Shown here piece after piece: positions 15,935-28,743 of a stretch of DNA of 64,000 nucleotides. The stretch spans positions 17,042-81,041 of the forward strand of contig JAKUTK010000018.1 in assembly GCA_022448005.1 (NCBI GenBank). Direction: 5' to 3'. A program made the translations under genes and the position numbers. Within the stretch, counting starts at the first letter, position 1. Every line of letters starts with the position of its first letter. The notes beneath the pieces were generated by a model. The model ran no database searches, was not told where the DNA came from, and worked only from the letters and a program-made list of their open reading frames with translations. The stretch is from Pseudomonas sp. GTDB lineage: Bacteria; Pseudomonadota; Gammaproteobacteria; Pseudomonadales; Pseudomonadaceae.

Positions 15935-18672
15935 GCGAGCCGCTCGATTCAGTAGTGCAGGTGGCGGGGGTCAGCCTGCAGTATGGCAAGACGCGTGCGC
16001 TGGACGAGCTGACGCTGAGTTTGCCCGCGCGATGCATGGTCGGCCTGATCGGCCCCGATGGCGTGGGCAAATCCAGCCTGCTAGCGCTGATTTCCGGGGC
16101 GCGCAAGCTCCAGCAAGGCGCTCTACAGGTGCTAGGCGGTGACATCGCTGACGCCGGCCACCGGCGCAGGGTCTGCCCGCGCATCGCCTACATGCCTCAG
16201 GGGCTGGGCAAGAACCTTTATCCAACGCTGACTGTGCGCGAAAATCTCGAGTTCTTTGGCCGCCTGTTCGGTCAGGCGGCCGAGGAGCGCCGCTGGCGCA
16301 TTGCCGAACTGACGCGCAGCACAGGTCTCGCGCCCTTCCTCGAAAGACCGGCGGGCAAACTCTCCGGCGGCATGAAGCAGAAGCTGGGCCTCTGCTGCGC
16401 ACTGATCCACGACCCCGACCTGTTGATCCTCGACGAGCCCACGACCGGCGTCGATCCGCTGTCACGCGCGCAGTTCTGGGAATTGATCGAACGCATCCGC
16501 CACGAGCGCCCGCAGATGAGCGTGCTGGTGGCCACTGCCTACATGGACGAGGCGCAGCGCTTCGATCAGCTGGTAGCGATGGATGCCGGCCGCGTACTCG
16601 CCACCGGCACACCGGCCGAGCTGCTGGCGAGCACTGGCAGCGACTCGCTGGAACAAGCCTTTATCCGCTTGCTGCCGGACGCCAAGCGCAGCCAACATCG
16701 TGAACTGGTCATCCCGCCGCAGCCGCACAGCGAAAGCATTGCCATCGAGGCCCATGGGCTGACCATGCGCTTCGGCGATTTCGTCGCGGTGGATCAGGTC
16801 AATTTCCGCATTGCCCGTGGTGAAATCTTCGGCTTTCTCGGCTCCAACGGCTGCGGCAAGACCACCACCATGAAAATGCTCACCGGTCTGCTGCCAGCCA
16901 GCGAGGGCGAGGCGCTGCTGTTCGGCAAGCCGGTGGACCCGCATGACATGCAGACCCGCCAGCGGGTCGGCTACATGTCCCAGGCGTTCTCGCTGTACAG
17001 CGAGCTGACCGTGCGGCAGAACCTCGACCTGCACGCAAGGCTGTTCCACCTGCCTGCCGAACGGCGTGGCCCGCGCGTGCAGGAGATGCTCACGCGCTTC
17101 GACCTCAGCGGCGAGGCCGACAGCCTGCCCAGTCGCTTGCCGCTGGGTGTGCGTCAGCGCCTGTCGCTGGCGGTGGCCGTGATCCACAACCCGGAAATTC
17201 TGATTCTCGACGAACCCACTTCTGGCGTCGATCCGGTGGCCCGCGACGGCTTCTGGGAGTTGCTGGTGCAGCTGTCACGGGAAGACGGCGTGACCATCTT
17301 CATCTCCACCCACTTCATGAACGAAGCGCTGCGCTGCGACCGCATTTCGTTGATGCACGCCGGCCGGGTGCTCGACAGCGACACACCACAGGCGCTGATG
17401 GCCAAGCGCGGCCTGCCGACCCTTGAACAGACGTTTATCGCCTACCTGCAAGAAGCCGCCGCAGCCAACGTTGCCGGGCAGCCAGCAGCCGCGCCAGCCG
17501 CTACGCATGGCCCGCTCGACGCGACCAGCACCAGCGTCCGCCAGGCCCGCTTCAGCCTGCGTCGGCTGCTCAGCTACACCCGCCGCGAGGCGATGGAACT
17601 GCGCCGCGACCCGATCCGCGCAACGCTGGCGATGCTCGGCAGCGTGTTGCTGATGTTCATCATGGGTTACGGGGTCAGTTTCGACGTGGAAGACCTGACC
17701 TACGCGGTACTCGACGGGGACCAGACCACCACCAGTCAGCGCTACCTGCAGAACATCGCCGGCTCGCGCTACTTTCTGGAGAAGCCGGCGTTGGCCGGCC
17801 ATGCCGACCTGGATGCACGCCTGCGCAGCGGCGAGATCAGCCTGGCGGTGGAAATCCCGCCCAATTTCGGCCGCGACCTCAAACGCGGGGCCGTGCCTGA
17901 AGTTGCATTCTGGATCGATGGCGCCATGCCCATGCGCGCCGACACCATCAAGGGTTACGTGCAAGGGATTCATCTGACCTACCTGCAACAACTGGCCCGC
18001 GAAGCCGGCGTGGACGGACAACTGGCGCCAGCCGACGTTGCCATCCGCTATCGCTACAACCCCGACGTGCAAAGCCTGCCGGCCATGGCGCCGGCGATGA
18101 TCCCGCTGCTCTTGATGATGATTCCGGCGATGCTCACCGCCCTAGGCGTGGTGCGCGAGAAAGAGCTGGGTTCGATCACCAATTTCTACGTCACCCCGAC
18201 CACCCGCCTGGAATTCCTGCTCGGCAAGCAGCTGCCCTACATCGCCCTGGGCATGTTCAACTTCGCCACCCTGGCGTTGCTGGCGGTGTTTGTCTTCGGC
18301 ATTCCAATCAAGGGCAGCATCCTCACCCTCTGCCTTGGCGCCCTGCTCTACGTGGCCTGCGCCACCGGGCTGGGCCTGTTGATGTCCTCGATCCTGAACA
18401 GCCAGATCGCGGCGATTTTTGGCACCACCATCGTTACCCTGCTGCCAGCCATCCAGTTTTCCGGGCTGATCCATCCGACCTCAGCCATGGAGGGCGCCGG
18501 CGCCTTTATCGGCAAACTCTATCCAACCACCCATTTTCTGATCATAAGCCGCGGGGTGTTTTCCAAAGCACTGGGCCTGGCCGACCTGTACCCCTATTTC
18601 ATTCCGATGCTACTGGCGATTCCGCTGCTGACCCTGCTCAGCGTCGCCGGCCTGCGTAAGCAGGAGCGCTAG
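15931..18672 (+). CDS. Fused double-ATPase and ABC-2 permease (RbbA/YhiH-like)
   Basis: 913 residues from the ATG overlapping the HlyD stop. First ATPase domain: Walker A GPDGVGKS (41-48), signature LSGGMKQK (about 144), [12 protein letters not shown]. Second ATPase domain: Walker A GSNGCGKT (about 305), signature reading LPLGVRQR (about 403) instead of [17 protein letters not shown]. The degenerate second signature is common in this YbhF/RbbA group. From about residue 545 an ABC-2 membrane domain follows, with a first helix [19 protein letters not shown], a large periplasmic segment and four or five C-terminal helices. Forms an exporter with the adaptor upstream and the permease downstream; substrate unknown. 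Confidence 0.92.
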   Translation: MSEPLDSVVQVAGVSLQYGKTRALDELTLSLPARCMVGLIGPDGVGKSSLLALISGARKLQQGALQVLGGDIADAGHRRRVCPRIAYMPQGLGKNLYPTLTVRENLEFFGRLFGQAAEERRWRIAELTRSTGLAPFLERPAGKLSGGMKQKLGLCCALIHDPDLLILDEPTTGVDPLSRAQFWELIERIRHERPQMSVLVATAYMDEAQRFDQLVAMDAGRVLATGTPAELLASTGSDSLEQAFIRLLPDAKRSQHRELVIPPQPHSESIAIEAHGLTMRFGDFVAVDQVNFRIARGEIFGFLGSNGCGKTTTMKMLTGLLPASEGEALLFGKPVDPHDMQTRQRVGYMSQAFSLYSELTVRQNLDLHARLFHLPAERRGPRVQEMLTRFDLSGEADSLPSRLPLGVRQRLSLAVAVIHNPEILILDEPTSGVDPVARDGFWELLVQLSREDGVTIFISTHFMNEALRCDRISLMHAGRVLDSDTPQALMAKRGLPTLEQTFIAYLQEAAAANVAGQPAAAPAATHGPLDATSTSVRQARFSLRRLLSYTRREAMELRRDPIRATLAMLGSVLLMFIMGYGVSFDVEDLTYAVLDGDQTTTSQRYLQNIAGSRYFLEKPALAGHADLDARLRSGEISLAVEIPPNFGRDLKRGAVPEVAFWIDGAMPMRADTIKGYVQGIHLTYLQQLAREAGVDGQLAPADVAIRYRYNPDVQSLPAMAPAMIPLLLMMIPAMLTALGVVREKELGSITNFYVTPTTRLEFLLGKQLPYIALGMFNFATLALLAVFVFGIPIKGSILTLCLGALLYVACATGLGLLMSSILNSQIAAIFGTTIVTLLPAIQFSGLIHPTSAMEGAGAFIGKLYPTTHFLIISRGVFSKALGLADLYPYFIPMLLAIPLLTLLSVAGLRKQER

Positions 18673-18673
18673 C

Positions 18674-19801
18674 ATGGCTAGCATTCGGCGCAAGCTCAGC
18701 AACATCATCCAGCTCGGCCTCAAGGAGCTGCGCAGCCTCTACCGCGATCCGGCGATGCTGGTGCTGATCATCTATTCGTTCACCCTGGCCATCTACGAAG
18801 GCGCCACCGCCGTGCCCGAGGCGCCACACCGCGCCAGCATTGCCGTGGTCGACGAGGATCGCTCTCAGGCCTCGCTGCGTATCATCAACGCCTTCCAGCT
18901 GCCCTACTTCATCGAGCCCAAGGCCATCACCCTGCAGCAGATGGACAGCGGCATGGATGCCGGCCTCTACACCTTTACTTTGAACATCCCACCAGGCTTC
19001 CAGGCAGATTTACTGGCCGGTCGCCAGCCGACCATCCAGCTCAATGTCGACGCCACCCAGGTCAGCCAGGCGTTCACGGGCGCCGGGCATATACAGCAGA
19101 TCATCGCCAGCGAGACCGCCGAGTTCGCCCGCCACTACCGCAGCGGCGATGCCCTGCCGGTCACGGCAGTGGTGCGCACGGCATTCAACCCCAATCTGAA
19201 TCGGGCCTGGTTCGGTGCCGTGAACGAGGTGATCAACCAGATCACCATGCTGGCGATCATCCTCACCGGCGCCGCCCTGATCCGAGAGCGTGAACACGGC
19301 ACCATCGAGCACCTCCTGGTGATGCCGGTGACGCCCGTCGAGATCATGGTGGGCAAGGTCTGGGCGATGGGGCTGGTGGTGCTGGTTGCCGCGGCGTTTG
19401 CCCTGCGCTTCGTGGTAGAGGGCTGGCTCGATATTCCAATTCAGGGCTCGCTGCTGCTGTTCGCCGGCGGAGCCGCGCTGCACCTGTTTGCCGCGACATC
19501 CATGGGTATTTTCTTCGGCACGGTGGCGCGCTCGATGCCGCAACTGGGGCTGCTGGTGATCCTCACGCTGATCCCGTTGCAGATCCTCTCCGGTGGGGTG
19601 ACCCCGCGCGAGAGCATGCCCACGCTGATCCAGAACATCATGCTGGCGGCGCCGACCACCCATTTCGTCGAACTGGCGCAGGCCATTCTCTTTCGCGGCG
19701 CCGGCCTCTCGGTGATCTGGCCACAGCTGCTGGCGCTGCTGGGAATTGGCGCGGTATTTTTTCTCGGTGCGCTGTCGCGGCTGCGGCAGTCGTTGCGTTA
19801 G
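18674..19801 (+). CDS. ABC-2 type permease (YhhJ-like)
   Basis: 375 residues. N-terminal helix AMLVLIIYSFTLAIYEGAT, a periplasmic domain of about 130 residues (IAVVDEDRSQASLRIINAFQ, ANPF-like segment TAFNPNLNRAWFGAVNEVI) and a C-terminal set of membrane helices including EREHGTIEHLLVMPVTPVEIMVGK, the typical ABC-2 coupling helix motif. It starts one base after the RbbA-like stop, so it is the third gene of the same operon and presumably the second half of the export channel. The stop overlaps the convergent small gene by 4 bp. Confidence 0.92.
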   Translation: MASIRRKLSNIIQLGLKELRSLYRDPAMLVLIIYSFTLAIYEGATAVPEAPHRASIAVVDEDRSQASLRIINAFQLPYFIEPKAITLQQMDSGMDAGLYTFTLNIPPGFQADLLAGRQPTIQLNVDATQVSQAFTGAGHIQQIIASETAEFARHYRSGDALPVTAVVRTAFNPNLNRAWFGAVNEVINQITMLAIILTGAALIREREHGTIEHLLVMPVTPVEIMVGKVWAMGLVVLVAAAFALRFVVEGWLDIPIQGSLLLFAGGAALHLFAATSMGIFFGTVARSMPQLGLLVILTLIPLQILSGGVTPRESMPTLIQNIMLAAPTTHFVELAQAILFRGAGLSVIWPQLLALLGIGAVFFLGALSRLRQSLR

Positions 19802-20097
19802 CGGTCGTAGCCGGTAGACGGGTCCACCTCGGGCGACGGCTGCAGTTCGACCTCGAACACTGAACCGCCCGCAGCGTGCTCGACGCCGGTCAGCGCGCTG
19901 ACCAATCGCAGCTGATGATCAAAGCTCGATTGGATCTGCGCCACCCGCGACACCATGCGGCGGCTGGCGATGCGCACAGCAGGGTCTTCGCTGGCCATCA
20001 TCTCGAACGAGTAGGTGGTCAAAGCCTCGCTCAGTTGCGACAGGCTACGTGCAGCCATGCTCAGAAACTCGGCGAGTTGCTCGTTACAAGTGTGCAT
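19798..20097 (-). CDS. Small conserved-looking hypothetical protein
   Basis: 99 residues from the ATG at 20097; an in-frame ATG 21 codons upstream is less likely. Soluble, mostly helical (CNEQLAEFLSMAARSLSQLSEAL, then DPAVRIASRRMVSRVAQIQSSFDHQL) with an acidic Pro-rich C-terminus. No known motif recognised. It converges on the ABC permease, overlapping its stop by 4 bp, and codon use matches the neighbouring genes, so I regard it as real but of unknown function. Confidence 0.55.
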   Translation of the reverse strand: MHTCNEQLAEFLSMAARSLSQLSEALTTYSFEMMASEDPAVRIASRRMVSRVAQIQSSFDHQLRLVSALTGVEHAAGGSVFEVELQPSPEVDPSTGYDR

Positions 20098-20430
20098 TCC
20101 ATTGCCACCCAAAGGTTGATATCGCCATGATATTACTGCATTTCTGCTGCAAGCCTGCATCGCCGCTTTGGTTGAATCGCCACAGCCTCAGGGTTAAGCG
20201 CAGACTCGTCCGTGTCATGCACGGCAACTCGCTCGCAAAAACAGGCGAATCGACCCGCGATGCTGGGCAGCGCTCTGGCCAGCGGTTTGCCGGAATAATG
20301 CGGTCAGTCACCTTCACAACCGTTCGAGGCTCAGCGCCGTGGACGGGAATTTTTGTATTTTCGGCGGGTCTATCCTGCCGACATGCCAAGAGCCTGTAGC
20401 TCTGTAGCGCGCCAAGGAAGCCACTCAATC
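20098..20430. other. Intergenic region upstream of rfbB
   Basis: 333 bp between the divergent small gene and rfbB. No open frame here looks coding. It must contain the rfb promoter; AT-rich sequence GGAATTTTTGTATTTTCGG (20348-20366) about 70 bases before the gene is the most promoter-like part. AAGGAAG at about 20414-20420 serves as the rfbB ribosome site. No ops/JUMPstart-like element was noticed. Confidence 0.4.
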
Positions 20431-21501
20431 ATGCGCATTCTCGTAACCGGCGGAGCCGGATTCATCGGCTCTGCTCTGATCCGCCATCTAATCCAAGACA
20501 CCGGGCACAGCGTCCTTAACCTGGATAAGCTGACCTACGCCGGTAATCTCGAGTCGCTGGCCGAAGTCCACAGCAGCGACCGCTATCAATTCCTTCAAGC
20601 CGACATCGCCGATCGCGAACGTGTCAGTGAAGCGCTGCTGGAGTTCCAGCCGGATGCCATCATGCACCTGGCCGCCGAATCCCATGTCGACCGCTCGATC
20701 GACGGCCCGGCCGAGTTCATTCAGACCAACATCGTTGGGACTTACCAGCTGCTCGAGGCGACGCGTGCCTATTGGCAGTCCCTGCCAGCCGAGCGCCGTG
20801 AAGCCTTTCGCTTCCACCACATTTCTACCGATGAGGTGTACGGCGACCTGCACGGCGTCGATGACCTGTTCACCGAAACCACGCCCTACGCGCCCAGCTC
20901 GCCTTATTCCGCGAGCAAGGCCTCCTCGGATCACTTGGTCCGGGCCTGGCAGCGTACCTATGGGCTGCCGGTACTGATCACCAACTGCTCGAACAACTAC
21001 GGGCCCTATCACTTCCCCGAGAAGCTGATCCCGCTGGTGATCCTCAACGCACTCGATGGCAAGCCTCTGCCGGTCTACGGCAACGGGACCCAGGTGCGCG
21101 ACTGGCTGTTCGTCGAAGACCATGCCCGCGCCCTGTTCAAAGTGGTCAGCGAAGGTCAGGTTGGGGAGACCTACAATATCGGTGGCCACAACGAGCAAAA
21201 GAACATCGACGTGGTGCGCGGCATCTGCGCCCTGCTCGAAGAACTCGCGCCGCAGAAGCCCGAAGGCCTCGAGCATTTCGAGGACCTGATCACCTTCGTC
21301 AAGGATCGGCCAGGCCACGACCTGCGCTACGCCATCGACGCCAGCAAGATCGAGCGCGAACTCGGCTGGGTTCCACAGGAAACCTTCGAGACCGGCCTGC
21401 GCAAGACCGTGCAGTGGTACCTGAACAATCTGGAATGGTGCCGTCGCGTCCAGGACGGCAGCTATCAACGTGAGCGCCTCGGCGCGCTGGAGAACGCATG
21501 A
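20431..21501 (+). CDS. rfbB: dTDP-glucose 4,6-dehydratase
   Basis: 356 residues; start set at MRILVTGG after AAGGAAG rather than the longer frame beginning at 20353. Second enzyme of dTDP-L-rhamnose synthesis, converting dTDP-glucose to dTDP-4-keto-6-deoxyglucose. Short-chain dehydrogenase fold with NAD-binding GGAGFIGS (8-15), [15 protein letters not shown], the catalytic [11 protein letters not shown], and YSASKASSD (Tyr/Lys pair); then [17 protein letters not shown] and [13 protein letters not shown], all family hallmarks. First gene of an rfbBACD operon with ATGA overlaps. Confidence 0.97.
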   Translation: MRILVTGGAGFIGSALIRHLIQDTGHSVLNLDKLTYAGNLESLAEVHSSDRYQFLQADIADRERVSEALLEFQPDAIMHLAAESHVDRSIDGPAEFIQTNIVGTYQLLEATRAYWQSLPAERREAFRFHHISTDEVYGDLHGVDDLFTETTPYAPSSPYSASKASSDHLVRAWQRTYGLPVLITNCSNNYGPYHFPEKLIPLVILNALDGKPLPVYGNGTQVRDWLFVEDHARALFKVVSEGQVGETYNIGGHNEQKNIDVVRGICALLEELAPQKPEGLEHFEDLITFVKDRPGHDLRYAIDASKIERELGWVPQETFETGLRKTVQWYLNNLEWCRRVQDGSYQRERLGALENA

Positions 21502-22370
21502 AAGGAATCATCCTCGCCGGGGGCTCCGGCACCCGTCTGCACCCCATCACCCTCGGCGTATCCAAGCAGCTGCTGCCGATTTACGACAAGCCGATGGCCT
21601 ACTACCCGATCTCGGTGCTGATGCTCGCCGGGATCCGCGACATCCTGCTGATTTCCACCCCGCAGGACCTGCCCCAGTACCGCAACCTGCTGGGCGACGG
21701 CAGCCAGTTCGGCATCAGCATCTCCTATGCCGAACAGCCCTCTCCTGACGGTCTGGCCCAAGCCTTCCTGATTGGTGAAGAATTCATCGGCGATGACTCG
21801 GTGTGCCTGATCCTCGGCGACAACATTTTCCATGGCCAGCACTTCACGGAGAAACTGCAGCGCGCCTCAGCGCAGGAAAAAGGCGCAACGGTCTTTGGCT
21901 ACTGGGTCAAAGATCCGGAGCGCTTCGGCGTGATTGATTTCGACGAGACCGGCAAAGCGCTTTCCATCGAAGAAAAGCCAGCGAAGCCGAAGTCCAGCTA
22001 TGCAGTGACCGGTCTGTATTTCTACGACAACGACGTGGTCGAGATCGCCAAGTCGATCAAGCCTTCGCCACGCGGCGAGCTGGAGATCACCGACGTCAAC
22101 AATGCCTACCTCAAGCGCGGCGACCTGAATGTCGAGCGCTTCGGTCGCGGTTTCGCCTGGCTCGACACCGGCACCCACGACAGCCTGCTGGAAGCTTCTC
22201 AGTACGTGCAGACCATCGAGCATCGGCAGGGCCTGAAAGTCGCCTGCCTGGAAGAGATCGCCTATCAGCACAAATGGATCGACCGCGAACAGCTCTTGCA
22301 GCGCGCCGATGCCCTGGGCAAGACCGGCTACGGCCAGTACCTGTTCAAGTTGGCAGGTGAAGACGCATGA
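21498..22370 (+). CDS. rfbA: Glucose-1-phosphate thymidylyltransferase
   Basis: 290 residues. Makes dTDP-glucose from dTTP and glucose 1-phosphate, the first and feedback-regulated step of the rhamnose pathway. Visible: nucleotide-binding [26 protein letters not shown] at residues about 8-33, [17 protein letters not shown] with the metal-binding Asp, [19 protein letters not shown], and [14 protein letters not shown]. Full length for the RmlA family. Starts in an ATGA overlap with rfbB and ends in one with rfbC. Confidence 0.97.
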   Translation: MKGIILAGGSGTRLHPITLGVSKQLLPIYDKPMAYYPISVLMLAGIRDILLISTPQDLPQYRNLLGDGSQFGISISYAEQPSPDGLAQAFLIGEEFIGDDSVCLILGDNIFHGQHFTEKLQRASAQEKGATVFGYWVKDPERFGVIDFDETGKALSIEEKPAKPKSSYAVTGLYFYDNDVVEIAKSIKPSPRGELEITDVNNAYLKRGDLNVERFGRGFAWLDTGTHDSLLEASQYVQTIEHRQGLKVACLEEIAYQHKWIDREQLLQRADALGKTGYGQYLFKLAGEDA

Positions 22371-22912
22371 AGGTCGTCGAAACCGCCATTCCCGACGTGT
22401 TGATCATCGAACCGAAGGTGTTCGGCGACGAGCGAGGGTTCTTTTACGAAAGCTTCAACGCCGCAGCCTTCGAGGCCGCGACTGGCCTCAAGCGCAGCTT
22501 CGTCCAGGACAATCATTCCAAGTCCCAGCGCGGCGTGCTGCGCGGGCTGCACTACCAGATCCAGCAGCCCCAGGGGAAACTGGTGCGCGTCGTAGCGGGC
22601 GAAGTGTTCGACGTCGCGGTTGACCTGCGCCGCAGTTCGCCAAGCTTCGGTCGCTGGGTTGGTGTCCATCTGAGCGCGCAGAACCAGCGCCAGCTGTGGA
22701 TCCCGGAAGGCTTTGCCCACGGCTTCGTGGTGCTTAGCGAGAGTGCCGAGTTTCTCTACAAGACCACCGACTACTACGCGCCAGCCCATGAGCGCTCGTT
22801 GCTCTGGAATGACCCGCAGATCGGCATCGATTGGCCGTTCACCGAGCCGCCCCAGCTTTCCCAGAAAGATATCGACGGCAAAGTACTCAGCGAAGCGGAG
22901 CTGTTTGCATGA
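22367..22912 (+). CDS. rfbC: dTDP-4-dehydrorhamnose 3,5-epimerase
   Basis: 181 residues, cupin-type RmlC. Epimerises C3 and C5 of dTDP-4-keto-6-deoxyglucose. Landmarks: [29 protein letters not shown] (catalytic His in LRGLHYQ), [18 protein letters not shown], and the C-terminal [15 protein letters not shown] with YKTTDYYAP. Full family length. Overlaps rfbA and rfbD by 4 bp on each side. Confidence 0.97.
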   Translation: MKVVETAIPDVLIIEPKVFGDERGFFYESFNAAAFEAATGLKRSFVQDNHSKSQRGVLRGLHYQIQQPQGKLVRVVAGEVFDVAVDLRRSSPSFGRWVGVHLSAQNQRQLWIPEGFAHGFVVLSESAEFLYKTTDYYAPAHERSLLWNDPQIGIDWPFTEPPQLSQKDIDGKVLSEAELFA

Positions 22913-23820
22913 AAATCCTGATCACCGGTAGCACGGGGCAACTGTCTCGCGAGCTGCAACTGGCGCTGGCCGGTGAGGGAAAGGTGCTCGCGCTGGGTCA
23001 CAAGCTGCTGGACCTGGCCGAACCGGCGCAGATTCGTCGACAGGTTCGCCTTTTGCGTCCCGACCTGATCATCAACGCAGCTGCCTACACCGCGGTTGAC
23101 CCCGCGCAGGACGACCGTGATCGAGCCTTTGCTGTGAACGCCATCGGCCCTGGCGTGCTCGCAGAAGAAGCGGCAGCCCTGGGTGTACCGCTGATCCACT
23201 ATTCCACCGACTACGTCTTCGACGGCCGCAAGAACGGGCCCTACAGTGAAAAAGATGTGCCGGCCCCGCTGAGCGTATACGGAGCAAGCAAACTGGCCGG
23301 TGAACAAGCGATTCAGGCGGTCGGCGGCGATCACCTGATCCTGCGCACCAGCTGGGTCTACTCATTGCACGGGCGCAACTTTCTGCTGACCATGCGCCGC
23401 CTGCTTCAGGAGCGCGACGCGCTGTCGGTGGTCGATGATGAGATCGGGGCGCCAACCTGGGCGGGCACGATCGCGCAAGTTACCGCGGAGATCGTACGTA
23501 AGCGACGTTCTGGTAGCGGTGGACCCGGCGGGCTCTATCACCTGACCGCCAGCGGCGAGACGTCCTGGTACGGCTTCGCCTGCCATATCGCTCGGCACCT
23601 GCAGAACCAGGGCCTGCTGCGCGCAAGGATCGAGCCGACCCGGTCTGCCGACTACCCCACGGCAGCTCAGCGCCCGCTCAATTCCCGCCTCAACTGCGCG
23701 CGTTTGCAGCGCGACTGGCAGATTACCCTGCCGAACTGGGAAACCGCCCTGCAGCAGTGCCTTAACGATGTGCCTTATGCCCAGACGGAGCACGCCGTTC
23801 CTGCTGCGCAAAGCGTCTGA
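22909..23820 (+). CDS. rfbD: dTDP-4-dehydrorhamnose reductase
   Basis: 303 residues from the ATGA overlap with rfbC. NAD(P)H-dependent last step giving dTDP-L-rhamnose. Features: ITGSTGQLSRELQ at the N-terminus (dinucleotide binding), INAAAYTAVDPAQDDRDRAFAVNA, STDYVFDGRKNGPYSEKD, YGASKLAGEQAI (Tyr/Lys), RTSWVYSLHGRNFLLTM. The terminal region holds RPLNSRLNC as usual. A 16-residue-scale extension is not seen. Last gene of rfbBACD; the order B-A-C-D differs from the B-D-A-C I recall for P. aeruginosa. Confidence 0.96.
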   Translation: MKILITGSTGQLSRELQLALAGEGKVLALGHKLLDLAEPAQIRRQVRLLRPDLIINAAAYTAVDPAQDDRDRAFAVNAIGPGVLAEEAAALGVPLIHYSTDYVFDGRKNGPYSEKDVPAPLSVYGASKLAGEQAIQAVGGDHLILRTSWVYSLHGRNFLLTMRRLLQERDALSVVDDEIGAPTWAGTIAQVTAEIVRKRRSGSGGPGGLYHLTASGETSWYGFACHIARHLQNQGLLRARIEPTRSADYPTAAQRPLNSRLNCARLQRDWQITLPNWETALQQCLNDVPYAQTEHAVPAAQSV

Positions 23821-23832
23821 TAGCGCCGAGAG

Positions 23833-23850
23833 TGCTGGCGTACGCCAGCA
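23833..23850. repeat. Perfect 18-bp palindrome after rfbD
   Basis: TGCTGGCGTACGCCAGCA is its own reverse complement and lies 12 bp after the rfbD stop, 86 bp before dctB. There is no T-run after it, so an intrinsic terminator is unlikely in DNA form, though a GC-rich hairpin could mark the mRNA 3' end. It could also be a dimeric regulator site. Confidence 0.4.
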
Positions 23851-23935
23851 GAGTTGGACTGCACCGCTCACCCAGCAGAAAGCACCAAAGCGAGCCGGAC
23901 GTGCATAATGGCGCCCGAACCACAGGCGCATCTGC

Positions 23936-25735
23936 ATGACCTCACCCGATTCCCCCCGCCGCCCTCGCTGGCGCAACCTGGCCGTGGTTGCACTGTTGCT
24001 GGCGCCGCTACTCTGGCCCCTGCAACAGCTGGCCAAAAGTTATTACAGCAACGAGCTGATCGAGCAGAACCGCCAAACGCTCGATCTCTATGTCGCCAAC
24101 CTGCTCGGCTCGTTGCGCCGTTACGAAGTGCTGCCGCGCATCCTCGGTGACCTGCCGACCCTGCGCACGGCGCTGAGCCAGCCTGATAGCCCAGCCGCCA
24201 AGGACCAGGCCAACCACCTGCTGAATCAGCTGCGCAAGGAAACCGGCGCCGATGTCATCTATCTGATGGCCCCCGACGGCAACACGCTGGCGGCATCGAA
24301 CTGGAACGAAGAAGACAGCTTCGTCAGTCGAAACTTCGCCTTCAGACCGTATTTCAGAGAGGCCATGGCCGGAGAGCTGGGCCGCTTCTTCGGCCTCGGC
24401 ACCACTTCGGGCAAGCGCGGTTACTATTTCGGGGCTGCGGTCCGTGACGGTGACAAAGTCCTCGGCGTGCTGGTGGTCAAGGTGGATCTGGACCATACCG
24501 AGACGCTCTGGGGCAGCACCCCCGAACAACTGATGGTGACCGACAGTTTCGGCGTGGTGATCCTTACCTCGAAACCGGAATGGCGGTTTCGCGCCAGCCG
24601 CGCGCTGGATATTGAAGAGCGCGAGCAGATCGCGTCTGAACGCCCCTACCCCACGCTCAAACCTCGGGATCTGACCCTCGATATTGATACCTGGCTGATC
24701 CAGAGCCGCGAACTCAAGGAAACCGGTTGGACGGTGCGCATCTTGGCACCTATCAGCCTGGTCGAGCGCCCCGTGCAGACCGTCGTCGCGATCGGCGCGG
24801 CCACCCTCGCCGCGCTCTTGCTGTTGCTTGGCCTGCTGATGCAGCGGCGCCGTCATTATCTCGAGCGCATCGCCCTGGATGCCAAGGCGCGCCAACAGCT
24901 CGAGCGCCGTGTACAGGAACGGACCTACGACCTGGAAGCCCTGAACAGCCGGCTCAAGGAGGAAGTCCTGGAGCGCGAGCAGGCCCAGCAAGAACTGGTC
25001 CGCGCCCAGGACGAGCTGCTTCAGGCCGGTAAGCTCTCGGCGCTTGGCACCATGTCTGCCAGCATCAGCCACGAACTCAACCAGCCGCTTGGGGCGATTC
25101 GCAGCTATGCCGACAACGCCGGCGTCCTGCTCGACCAGCAGCGAAACGACGAGGCGCGCGACAACCTTCGGTTGATCAGTGAGCTGACCGCGCGCATGGC
25201 CTCGATCATTGCTCATCTGCGCGCCTTCGCCCGCCGCGACCGTCATGCACCGGAGCGGGTCGCGCTGCAGCCCGCCTTGGACGACGCGCTGGCGCTGCTG
25301 GCCAAGCGGCGCCAGGCCATGGGTGTCGAGCTGATTCGCGACCTGCCGGACGCCACGCTCTGGGTACAGGCCGGCGAGACGCGCCTGCGGCAGATCATCT
25401 CCAACCTCTTGAGCAACGCGCTGGACGCCCTGGTCGAACGCCCGCCGGTGAGGCGCATCTGGCTGCGCGCCGAGCGCCAGGGCGAGGGTGTGCTGCTGAC
25501 CTTGCGCGATAACGGACCGGGCTTTTCCGACGAGGCGATGCAACGGGCTCGCGAGCCCTTCTTCACCACTAAGACCAGCGCTCAGGGGCTGGGATTGGGC
25601 CTGGCCATCTGCGATACGCTGGCCCGCGCCCTGGACGGTGAACTGATTCTGGCCAACCATCCCGAGGGCGGTGCGCAGATCAGTCTCTATCTGCATTGCG
25701 CCGACCCCGGCGTTGCCTTTCCAAGCGAGGACTAG
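23936..25735 (+). CDS. dctB: C4-dicarboxylate sensor histidine kinase
   Basis: 599 residues. Two membrane segments (about 15-33 and 283-302) enclose a periplasmic double-Cache-type sensor (ETGADVIYLMAPDGNTLAASNW, SFVSRNFAFRPYFREAM, LGTTSGKRGYYFGAAVRDG), the classic DctB layout for binding succinate, fumarate or malate. A coiled linker leads to the phosphoacceptor His379 in SISHELNQPLGAIRSYADNA and an ATPase domain with NLLSNALDAL, DNGPGF and GLGLGLAICDTL. It should phosphorylate DctD, encoded one base downstream. Assignment rests on domain layout and on dctD/dctPQM following. Confidence 0.93.
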   Translation: MTSPDSPRRPRWRNLAVVALLLAPLLWPLQQLAKSYYSNELIEQNRQTLDLYVANLLGSLRRYEVLPRILGDLPTLRTALSQPDSPAAKDQANHLLNQLRKETGADVIYLMAPDGNTLAASNWNEEDSFVSRNFAFRPYFREAMAGELGRFFGLGTTSGKRGYYFGAAVRDGDKVLGVLVVKVDLDHTETLWGSTPEQLMVTDSFGVVILTSKPEWRFRASRALDIEEREQIASERPYPTLKPRDLTLDIDTWLIQSRELKETGWTVRILAPISLVERPVQTVVAIGAATLAALLLLLGLLMQRRRHYLERIALDAKARQQLERRVQERTYDLEALNSRLKEEVLEREQAQQELVRAQDELLQAGKLSALGTMSASISHELNQPLGAIRSYADNAGVLLDQQRNDEARDNLRLISELTARMASIIAHLRAFARRDRHAPERVALQPALDDALALLAKRRQAMGVELIRDLPDATLWVQAGETRLRQIISNLLSNALDALVERPPVRRIWLRAERQGEGVLLTLRDNGPGFSDEAMQRAREPFFTTKTSAQGLGLGLAICDTLARALDGELILANHPEGGAQISLYLHCADPGVAFPSED

Positions 25736-25736
25736 C

Positions 25737-27128
<1,392 letters not shown>

Positions 27129-27129
27129 C

Positions 27130-27145
27130 TGGCGGTTTTCCGCCA
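27130..27145 (+). terminator. Short hairpin after dctD
   Basis: TGGCGG-TTTT-CCGCCA begins right after the dctD stop. It is a stable 6-bp stem but no T-run follows, so its role as terminator is uncertain. Confidence 0.3.
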
Positions 27146-27284
27146 ACTCACGGCTATGATCGGGGCCGCCCTCCCATCATTGCCTGCCGACATCTCGCGG
27201 CGCGTGTTTTTGGCTGCAGCACGGCCCTTCGCCCATGCCGCAAGCATCCGTGTAGAACCTGCAGGCTAGAGCGGCCTAGCTGAG

Positions 27285-27302
27285 AAATACTCGTCAGTAT
27301 TT
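27285..27302. promoter_or_regulatory. Palindrome upstream of sigma-54 promoter, candidate DctD site
   Basis: AAATACT (27285-27291) and AGTATTT (27296-27302) are perfect inverted copies separated by CGTC. The centre lies about 58-60 bp upstream of the -24 box and about 85 bp before the predicted start of transcription, a normal place for an enhancer-binding activator. It does not match a DctD consensus that I can state with certainty; the link to DctD is by position. Confidence 0.4.
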
Positions 27303-27319
27303 TGCCATCATACGAGTAA

Positions 27320-28504
<1,185 letters not shown>

Positions 28505-28512
28505 GCCTTGCC

Positions 28513-28537
28513 GGAGGGCAGCCACAAGCTGCCCTCC
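28513..28537 (+). terminator. Intercistronic hairpin between dctP and dctQ
   Basis: GGAGGGCAGC (28513-28522), loop CACAA, GCTGCCCTCC (28528-28537): a perfect 10-bp stem 9 bp after the dctP stop, without a T-run. Likely a partial terminator or an mRNA-stabilising end that raises DctP over the membrane subunits, a familiar arrangement for binding-protein operons. Confidence 0.6.
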
Positions 28538-28743
28538 GCGTCCCGAATAGAGCAATACCAGCGATATCGACAGACCAGTGAAAAGACAACGCAGTCAGGC
28601 AACATCAACGGCGCGGCGATCCCGAGCCAGAGGCCTGTAAAACAAGAGTTTTTCATTGTTCTGTCACCCGGTCACCCGACCGGCCCATGGCGCACGTTCT
28701 GTACGCCCACCGAAACAATGCAATCCATCAGGAGATGTCATCC

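Noticed and set aside
17137..17160. LPLGV in place of LSGGQ in the second ATPase domain of the RbbA-like protein
   Set aside because: As far as I recall this degenerate signature is standard in the YbhF/RbbA group, so it is not an unusual mutation.
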